Shown here: positions 1-7,000 of the stretch, one piece after another
Numbering within the stretch: position 1 is the first letter of the stretch
How the letters are laid out: the number at the start of each line of letters is the position of its first letter
Source of the DNA: Streptomyces marinisediminis
GTDB lineage: Bacteria; Actinomycetota; Actinomycetes; Streptomycetales; Streptomycetaceae
Reading direction: 5' to 3'
NCBI RefSeq assembly: GCF_026262575.1
Contig: NZ_JAPKFL010000031.1
Coordinates: 1-64,000, forward strand
DNA: 64,000 nucleotides
Notes under the pieces: model-generated
The model's input: only the letters and a program-made list of their open reading frames with translations
What the model was told of the DNA's origin: nothing
Database searches by the model: none
Position numbers and translations under genes: made by a program

Positions 1-40
1 GCCAGGGGCCCCGGACTTCAGTCCGGGGCCCCTGGCTTTT
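1..40 (+). terminator. Rho-independent terminator of an upstream gene outside the window
   Basis: Positions 1-16 and 21-36 form a perfect 16-bp GC-rich stem around the tetraloop TTCA, followed directly by TTTT (37-40). The T-run on the plus strand shows that it ends a plus-strand transcript whose gene lies before the window. Confidence 0.92.
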
Positions 41-88
41 CTGCGTTCCTTCACCGGCCGTTCATGTCGGGTAGCGAGCATCGTGCCC

Positions 89-775
89 ATGGGAACCTCA
101 GAGTTGGCCGCGGCCGGCGTCGGCGCCGGGGACGAGGTCGTGCTGCCGTCGTTCGGCGGCTCACGGGTGGCCGACGCCGTGCTGGCGCTGGGTGCCGTCC
201 CGGTCTTCGCGGACATCGAGCCCGTCGGCTTCTGCCTGGACCCGGCGGCCGCGGAGCGCGCCGTGACCGCGCGCACGGCCGCCGTCGTCCCCCTCGCGCT
301 CTTCGGGCAGGTTCCCGACCGGCCGGGCTTCGCTGAGCTGTCCCGCCGGCGGCAGGTGCCGGTGGTCGAGCTGGGGGCGGAGCCCGGGGCGGCGTCGCTC
401 GCGGCCGCGCGCCGCCGTCGCCTCGCCGCGCACCTCGGTGCCCGCCTCACCGGGCTCGTCACCCCGGAGCCGCTGCCGGGACGGGAGCACACCTACGCGC
501 GGTACGTGGTGCGGGTGCCCGGCAACGGCCGTCCGGACCGGGACGCCTTCCGCCGGGCGCTGCGTGCCCGGGGCATCGCCGCCGAGGTGCCGGTGCCCGT
601 CCCCGCGCACCGCGTCGGCCCCCGGCGCAGCGGGGCGTGGCTGCCGGAGACGGAGCGGGCCGCCGCCGAGGCGCTGGCGCTGCCGCTGCACGAGGCCATG
701 ACGCGGCGCGAGGTGCACCGGCTCGTCTCGGCCTGCCGCGCGCTGGGCGGCCTGGTGCTGGAACCGGCCTGCTGA
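89..775 (+). CDS. Degenerate DegT/DnrJ/EryC1-type aminotransferase-like protein
   Basis: The product is 228 aa from ATG 89; GTG 83 is an alternative start. Residues 10-70 (GVGAGDEVVLPSF, then AVPVFADIEP, then AAVVPLALFGQ) read as the central part of the PLP-dependent sugar aminotransferase fold. Residues 130-225 read as its C-terminal part (HTYARYVVRVP, RARGIAAEVPVPVPAHR). Family members are about 370 aa. About 60 N-terminal residues are missing, and so is the block between the two conserved parts that normally carries the cofactor-binding Asp and the Schiff-base Lys; the join here is VVELGAEPGAASLAAARRRR. Catalysis by the usual mechanism is therefore not expected. The frame is open and codon use matches the neighbours, so it is either a retained non-enzymatic paralogue or a decaying gene. 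A GAGCAT hexamer (76-81) lies 7 nt before ATG 89, which would suit a leaderless start. Confidence 0.6.
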   Translation: MGTSELAAAGVGAGDEVVLPSFGGSRVADAVLALGAVPVFADIEPVGFCLDPAAAERAVTARTAAVVPLALFGQVPDRPGFAELSRRRQVPVVELGAEPGAASLAAARRRRLAAHLGARLTGLVTPEPLPGREHTYARYVVRVPGNGRPDRDAFRRALRARGIAAEVPVPVPAHRVGPRRSGAWLPETERAAAEALALPLHEAMTRREVHRLVSACRALGGLVLEPAC

Positions 776-857
776 ACCGCGCGGACCGGCGCCCGCGGCC
801 CGGCGGGCGGTGGTCCGCGCGGGCCCCGGCATCGGGTATGATCGACTCCGTCGACGC

Positions 858-933
858 GCCCCAATAGCTCAGTCGGCAGAGCGTCTCCATGGTAAGGAGA
901 AGGTCAACGGTTCGATTCCGTTTTGGGGCTCCA
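858..933 (+). tRNA. tRNA-Thr (anticodon GGT)
   Basis: The full cloverleaf can be traced. The acceptor stem is GCCCCAA 858-864 with TTGGGGC 923-929. The D stem is GCTC 867-870 with GAGC 879-882. The anticodon stem is TCTCC 884-888 with GGAGA 896-900, enclosing the loop ATGGTAA, so the anticodon is GGT at 891-893. The T stem is AACGG 906-910 with CCGTT 918-922 around TTCGATT. The discriminator T is at 930 and the CCA is encoded at 931-933. It reads ACC, a major threonine codon in this GC-rich genome. Confidence 0.97.
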
Positions 934-984
934 CACACGCCGAAGGGCCCGACCGCGCATGCGGTCGGGCCCTTCGGCGTGTGT
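933..984. terminator. Bidirectional 24-bp hairpin between tRNA-Thr and osaC
   Basis: Positions 933-956 and 961-984 are perfect inverted repeats around a GCAT loop. No T-run follows, as is common for Streptomyces terminators. It separates the plus-strand tRNA from the minus-strand gene ending at 1018. The left arm begins on the last base of the tRNA CCA end. Confidence 0.88.
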
Positions 985-1017
985 CACCGCCGCGGTGGAG
1001 GCACCGCGGCGGCGAGC

Positions 1018-3786
1018 TCACTCCGGGACGCGCATCGCGAGGATGGCCATGTCGTCCGAGGGGGCGTCGGCGGCGAAGCGCTCCACCGCGCGCATGACGC
1101 GCGCGGCGACGGCGCCGGCGTTCAACCCGGTGCAGGTGGTCAGGCACTCGGCGAGCCCGTCGTCCCCGAGCATGCGGGTGCCCTCGCGGCGCTCGGTGAC
1201 GCCGTCGGTCACGCACAGCAGGACGTCGCCCGGGTCGAGGGTGAACGTCTGCTCGTGGAGTTCGAGGTCCTCCATGACGCCGAGCAGGGGCTGCGGTTCG
1301 GCGGCCGGTTCCACGCTGCCGTCCTGGCGCAGTCGCAGCGGCAGCGGGTGCCCGGCGCACACGACTTTGAGCAGGGCGCCGCCCTCCGCCTGCGGCCACA
1401 GCTCGCCGTACAGGAGCGTGAGGAAGCGGCTGCGGGCGCCCTCGTCGAGGATCGCGGCGTTGAGGCGTTCCAGGACGGCGGGCCCGGTGAACCCCTCGCG
1501 GGCGAGCAGGCGCAGGGCGTGCCGGGCCAGACCGGTGACGGCGGCGGCCTCCGGACCGGTGCCGCAGACGTCGCCGATCGCGAAGCCGTAGGCGCCCTCG
1601 CGGATGGGGAAGAGGTCGTAGAAGTCGCCGCCGACCTCGTTGCCCTCGCCGGCCGCGCGGTAGATGACCTCCACCTCCACGCCGGGCACCTCGGGCAGCT
1701 CCGGTGGCAGCAGGCTGCGCTGCAGGGACTGGCTGATCGCGGTGCGCTCGGAGTACAGCCGCGCGTTGTCCAGGGCGAGCGCGGCGCGGCGGGAGAGGTC
1801 TTCGGCCAGCTCCAGGATCTCCTGCCGGAACCGCTCGTCGGTCGGCTTGCCGAGGGTGAGCATGCCGATGACGCGGTTGCGGGCCACCAGCGGCAGGACG
1901 ACGGTCTCCCCGCCGACGGCGAACGCGGTGGCCAGGGTGGCGCCGGGCGCGGCCACGGTGTCGTCGCCGAGCAGGAGGCTGCGCATCGAGGTGCGCATGG
2001 CGCTGGAGTGGGCGGCGTCGGCCGGAGCCGACCAGCCGCGGGCGCCGGGGGCGAGCACGGGCTCGGGCGGGGAGACCTTGGTGAGCAGTGCCTTCAGGTC
2101 GTCGATGCGGTCCTCGTCCTCGTGCAGCACGTAGGAGAGCTCGGGCTCGGCGTTCGGCTCGGCGATGGTGTAGACGGCGCACCAGGTGGCGAGCGTGGGG
2201 ACCGTCATCTGCGCCATGAGGGCCAGCGTCTGGTCCCGGTCGAGCGTGCCGGCGAGCAGGTCGGAGGCTTCCACGAGGAAGGAGAGCGAGCCGCGCCGCA
2301 GCCGCTCCAGCTCGGTGAGGCGGGCGGACTCGACGGCCAGGGCGATGCGGTCGGCGGCGAACTGGAGCCGCAGCGCCTCTTCGTTGCTGTAGCGGCCCGG
2401 GGTCTCGGCGGCGACGCCGAGCGAGCCGGTGAGGCGGCCCTCGACCTTCAGCGGCACGGTGACCACCGCGCGCATGCCGGTGTCGTCCAGCAGGGGCGCA
2501 GCGCCGGGCACGGCGGTGACGTCGTCGTGGACGGACGGCAGCCGGGCGCTGCCGTAGCGGCCGCTGCCCGCCTCGACGGGGACGCGGGCGAAGCGCTGCC
2601 GGGCGGCGGGCAGCCCGGTGGAGGCGCGGACCTCCAGCTCCGTCTCGTCGTCGGTGGCCAGCAGCAGGAACGCCGCGTCGCCGTCGAGCATGTCGCGGGC
2701 CCGCTCGACGGTGCGCTGGAGCAGCCCGTCCAGGTCCTCGGGGGCGGGGGAGCCGATGAAGGTCTCGAAGGCGTCGGCGGTGCGCTCGCGGCTCTCGGCA
2801 GCGCCGGTCTTCGGGCCCTGGCCGGAGTCGGTGGACGGGCGCAGCGGGCTCTGCAGGACGGCGCGCTCGTGGTCGCGCACGAGCAAGCAGACCGTGGAGG
2901 GCTCGCCCTCGGCGTCCCGGATGCGCAGGTGCGAGGCGTAGACGGGGAGGGTGCGGCCGTCGGCGCCGCGCAGCCCGTAGGTGCCCTCCCAGCGCGAGAG
3001 GAGCAGTGCCTCGGCGATGCCGGTCCCGGTGCCGGGGGTGTGCGGCCAGGCGACGAAGTCGGTCAGCGGCCGGCCGGTGACCCGCTCGGGCGGCCGGCCG
3101 GTCAGGGCCGCCGCGTCGTCGTTCCACGCGGCGACGCGCCCGGCGCTGTCGACCTGGACGACGGCCACGCGCACCCGCCGGTCGGCGACGGGCAGCGCCT
3201 CGTCGGGCAGCGCGGGCCCGGCGGCCCGGGTGCCCACGGGGCGCTCGGGCAGGTCGAGGCGGAACCACACGCGCTTGTCCCCCGCGGTGTAGTCCACACC
3301 CCAGCGGGCGGCCAGCGCCGCGCACAGCAGCAGGCCGCGGCCGCCCTCGCGGTCCGGTCCGGGCGGCGCGTGGGTCTCGTCGCGCAGGGGCACCTCGCGG
3401 TCGGGGTAGCGGTCGACGACCTCGACGCGGACGCCGCCGGTGTCGCGCAGGCAGCGCACCTCGGCGGAGGTCCCGGCGTGCACGACGGCGTTGGTGACCA
3501 GTTCGCTGGTGAGGACCACGGCGTCGTCGACGACGTCGGACAGGCCCCAGCCCTGGAGGGTGTCGCGCACGAAGGCGCGGGCGGCAGCGACCGACCGTCC
3601 GACCGGCTCGAAGGTGGCTGCGGCCCGTGCCGTGATCACTGCGCTCCCCAGGGGTTGGTCGGTGTGGCCGGCCCGCGACGGGCCGCTGCCGGGGCTTCGC
3701 TGCGGCCCGACGTGCGCGGTCCGCCCCGGCCTGGTGCTCTGCTGATCCACCCCGGCCCTTCCTGTACCCGTCTTCGTGCCCGTCAT
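1018..3786 (-). CDS. osaC: OsaC-type anti-sigma kinase / PAS-GAF / PP2C phosphatase
   Basis: A 922-aa cytoplasmic multidomain regulator. Domains in order: an RsbW-like HATPase (about 50-180) with the N box LTSELVTNAVVHA and the G box DREGGRGLLLCAALAARWGV; a PAS domain (about 205-310, VDSAGRVAAWNDDAAALTG); two GAF domains (about 345-500 and 520-680); and a SpoIIE/PP2C phosphatase (about 690-920) with EGNEVGGDFYDLF, GDVCGTGPEAA, VCAGHPLPL, VTDGVTE and SDDMAILA. Position and architecture match S. coelicolor OsaC, known to return SigB activity to baseline after osmotic shock. It is transcribed away from osaA, as expected for that locus. ATG 3786 is the most upstream plausible start but has no clear ribosome site. 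The conserved region begins near residue 50, so an internal GTG start (VITARAAATFEPVG) is possible. The name is inferred from architecture and synteny. Confidence 0.85.
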   Translation of the reverse strand: MTGTKTGTGRAGVDQQSTRPGRTAHVGPQRSPGSGPSRAGHTDQPLGSAVITARAAATFEPVGRSVAAARAFVRDTLQGWGLSDVVDDAVVLTSELVTNAVVHAGTSAEVRCLRDTGGVRVEVVDRYPDREVPLRDETHAPPGPDREGGRGLLLCAALAARWGVDYTAGDKRVWFRLDLPERPVGTRAAGPALPDEALPVADRRVRVAVVQVDSAGRVAAWNDDAAALTGRPPERVTGRPLTDFVAWPHTPGTGTGIAEALLLSRWEGTYGLRGADGRTLPVYASHLRIRDAEGEPSTVCLLVRDHERAVLQSPLRPSTDSGQGPKTGAAESRERTADAFETFIGSPAPEDLDGLLQRTVERARDMLDGDAAFLLLATDDETELEVRASTGLPAARQRFARVPVEAGSGRYGSARLPSVHDDVTAVPGAAPLLDDTGMRAVVTVPLKVEGRLTGSLGVAAETPGRYSNEEALRLQFAADRIALAVESARLTELERLRRGSLSFLVEASDLLAGTLDRDQTLALMAQMTVPTLATWCAVYTIAEPNAEPELSYVLHEDEDRIDDLKALLTKVSPPEPVLAPGARGWSAPADAAHSSAMRTSMRSLLLGDDTVAAPGATLATAFAVGGETVVLPLVARNRVIGMLTLGKPTDERFRQEILELAEDLSRRAALALDNARLYSERTAISQSLQRSLLPPELPEVPGVEVEVIYRAAGEGNEVGGDFYDLFPIREGAYGFAIGDVCGTGPEAAAVTGLARHALRLLAREGFTGPAVLERLNAAILDEGARSRFLTLLYGELWPQAEGGALLKVVCAGHPLPLRLRQDGSVEPAAEPQPLLGVMEDLELHEQTFTLDPGDVLLCVTDGVTERREGTRMLGDDGLAECLTTCTGLNAGAVAARVMRAVERFAADAPSDDMAILAMRVPE

Positions 3787-3820
3787 CGTGCCCGCCGAAC
3801 TCGCTCGGCCGCCGGAGGCA

Positions 3821-3826
3821 AGGGTA
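3821..3826 (-). promoter_or_regulatory. Possible -10 of osaC (TACCCT on the minus strand)
   Basis: The minus strand reads CAGTACCCTTGCC here, about 35 nt before the osaC start. No convincing -35 is visible. Confidence 0.35.
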
Positions 3827-3888
3827 CTGACGTTGGCCGGTCGCGCGGGGGCCGGTCGCGCGTGTTTCCCCCGCCGGAGGGGGCGGCG

Positions 3889-3902
3889 GGGGACGCGTCC
3901 CC
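3889..3902. promoter_or_regulatory. 14-bp perfect palindrome in the osaC-osaA divergent region
   Basis: GGGGACGCGTCCCC is fully palindromic and lies roughly mid-way between the divergent starts of osaC (3786) and osaA (4030). That is a suitable place for a shared operator. A function is inferred from position only. Confidence 0.4.
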
Positions 3903-4029
3903 TCGCGGGCCGGTCGGCGCGGGGTGTGCGATGCTGCCGAACTGTTATCGCCACCTCGGGGCGAGGTGAAACACTAGGGAAGTTGGCCCAGGCAGCCGGG
4001 CGGTATGTCGACCCTGCAGGAGGGACGCG

Positions 4030-7000
4030 GTGGACTCTGGCGGAGCGGTGCGCGCGAGCGCCGGTACGCGACCGAAGGGCGGACGGACCCGCAGGAGCGG
4101 GACCGTCGAAGTGGACAGGGCTGCCCTGGACCGGCTCCGTGTCGCGTTGGTGGCGATGCGGGACGGCAACTTCCGCAAGCGGCTCACCGTCGCGGGCGAG
4201 GGGCCGATGGCGGAGATCTCGGCGATCTTCAACGAGGTCGCCGACCGGAACCTGCACCTGACGAACGAGCTGTCGCGGGTGCGCCGGGTCGTCGGCCGGG
4301 AGGGCAAGCTGACCGAGCGGCTGGAGGCCGGGGCCTGCGAGGGCTCCTGGGCGGCCGCCGTGGACGCCTCGAACGCGCTGGTGGAGGACCTGGTGCGGCC
4401 GGTGTCCGAGGTGGGGCGGGTGCTGACCGCCGTCGCCGAGGGCGACCTGGGCCAGCGCATGGACCTGCGGGTGCAGGGCACGGACGGGTCGCCGCCGCAC
4501 GCGCTGCGCGGGGAGTTCCTGAAGGTCGCCCGCACGGTGAACGGGCTGGTGGACCAGCTCTCGGTGTTCACCGACGAGGTGACGCGGGTGGCCAGCGAGG
4601 TCGGCACCGAGGGCAAGCTCGGCGGCCAGGCCAAGGTGCGCGGCATGTCCGGGTCCTGGAAGGACCTGACGGACTCCGTGAACACCATGGCGTCCCGGCT
4701 GACGGCCCAGGTGCGCGACATCGCGCTGGTGACGACGGCGGTCGCCAAGGGCGACCTGTCGCGCAAGGTCACGGTGCACGTGGCCGGGGAGATGCTGGAG
4801 CTCAAGAACACCGTCAACACGATGGTGGACCAGCTCTCCTCCTTCCAGTCCGAGGTGACGCGCGTCGCCCGCGAGGTGGGCACCGAGGGCGAGCTGGGCG
4901 GCCAGGCGCGGGTCGAGGGCGTCGGCGGCGTGTGGCAGGACCTCACGGACTCCGTCAACCTCATGGCGGGCAACCTCACCTCGCAGGTGCGTGAGATCGC
5001 CCGGGTGACGACCGCGGTCGCCAACGGCGACCTGTCGCAGAAGGTGATCGTCAACGCGCGCGGCGAGGTCGCCCAGCTCGCCGAGACGATCAACACGATG
5101 ACCGAGACGCTGCGCACGTTCGCCGACGAGGTGACGCGCGCGGCCAGCGAGGTGGGCACCGAGGGCATCCTGGGCGGCCAGGCGCAGGTGCCCGGCGTCG
5201 CGGGGACGTGGAAGGACCTCACCGACTCGGTCAACACCGCGTTCCGCAACCTGACGGCACAGGTCCGGGACATCGCGCAGGTGACGACGGCGGTGGCCAA
5301 CGGTGACCTGTCGCAGAAGGTGACGGTGGACGTCTCCGGCGAGATGCTGGAGCTGAAGAACACCGTGAACACGATGGTGGGCCAGCTCTCGGCCTTCGGC
5401 GCCGAGGTGACGCGGGTGGCCCGCGAGATCGGCGTCGAGGGCACCCTGGGCGGCCAGGCGCAGGTGCCCGGGGCGGCGGGGACGTGGAAGGACCTCACGG
5501 ACTCCGTCAACACCGCGTTCCGCAACCTCACCGGGCAGGTCCGCAACATCGCGCAGGTGACGACGGCGGTGGCCAACGGTGACCTGTCGCAGAAGGTGAC
5601 GGTGGACGTCTCCGGCGAGATGCTGGAGCTGAAGAACACCGTGAACACCATGGTCGACCAGCTCTCCGCCTTCGCCGAGCAGGTCACCCGGATGGCCCGG
5701 GACGTGGGCACCGAGGGCCGCCTCGGCGGCCAGGCCCGGGTGGACGGCGTCTCCGGCACGTGGAAGGACCTCACCGACTCCGTCAACTCCATGGCGAGCA
5801 ACCTCACCGATCAGGTGCGGCAGATCGCGCAGGTGACGACGGCGGTGGCCCGCGGCGACCTGTCGCAGAAGATCCAGGTCGACGCGCGCGGGGAGATCCT
5901 GGAGCTGAAGAACACGATCAACACGATGGTCGACCAGCTCTCGTCGTTCGCGGACCAGGTCACCCAGGTCGCCGTGGAGGTCGGCAACGAGGGCCGGCTC
6001 GGTGGCCAGGCGCAGGTGCCCGGGGTCGCGGGCGTGTGGCGCGAGCTGACCGACTCGGTGAACGGCATGGCCGGGAACCTCACCTCGCAGGTGCGCAACA
6101 TCTCGCAGGTGGCGACCGCCGTCGCGCGCGGCGACCTCTCCCAGAAGATCGCGGTCGACGCGCGTGGGGAGATCCTGGAGCTGAAGACGACGATCAACAC
6201 GATGGTCGACCAGCTCTCCTCGTTCGCGGAGCAGGTCACGCGGGTGGCGCGCGAGGTGGGCACCGAGGGCATCCTCGGCGGCCAGGCCGAGGTCAAGGGG
6301 CTCGCGGGCACCTGGAAGGACCTCACCCAGTCGGTGAACGGGATGGCGAACAACCTCACCTCCCAGGTCCGCAACATCGCCGAGGTCACCACCGCGGTCG
6401 CCCAGGGCGACCTGTCGAAGAAGATCACCGTGGACGCCAAGGGCGAGATCCTGGCGCTGGTCACCACGGTGAACACGATGGTGGACCAGCTCTCGTCGTT
6501 CGCCGAGCAGGTGACGCGGGTTGCGCGCGAGGTGGGCACCGAGGGGCAGCTCGGCGGCCAGGCGCAGGTGCGCGACGTCTCCGGCATCTGGAAGAACCTC
6601 ACCGACAACGTCAACCTCATGGCCAACAACCTCACCGGCCAGGTGCGCAACATCTCCGAGGTGGCCACGGCGGTCGCCAACGGCGACCTGACCAAGAAGG
6701 TGACGGTCGAGGCGAGCGGCGAGGTCGCCCAGCTCGCGGACACCGTCAACACGATGGTGACGACGCTGTCGTCCTTCGCCGCCGAGGTCACCCGCGTCGC
6801 CCGCGAGGTGGGCACGGACGGCATCCTGGGCGGTCAGGCGCGCGTGCCGGGGGTCTCGGGCACGTGGAAGGACCTCACCGAGTCCGTCAACATGATGGCC
6901 AACAACCTCACCGGCCAGGTGCGCAACATCGCGCAGGTGACGACGGCGATCGCCAAGGGCGACCTCACCAAGAAGATCGACATCGAGGCGCGCGGCGAGA

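Noticed and set aside
3821..3830. GGGTAC on the plus strand as a SigB -10 for osaA
   Set aside because: No GNNTT-type -35 stands 14-16 bp upstream. The complement of the same bases fits a -10 for osaC better.
889..3969. A 1026-codon plus-strand frame opposite osaC starting inside the tRNA
   Set aside because: It begins in the tRNA gene and runs antisense to the HATPase/PP2C protein. It has no recognisable domain.
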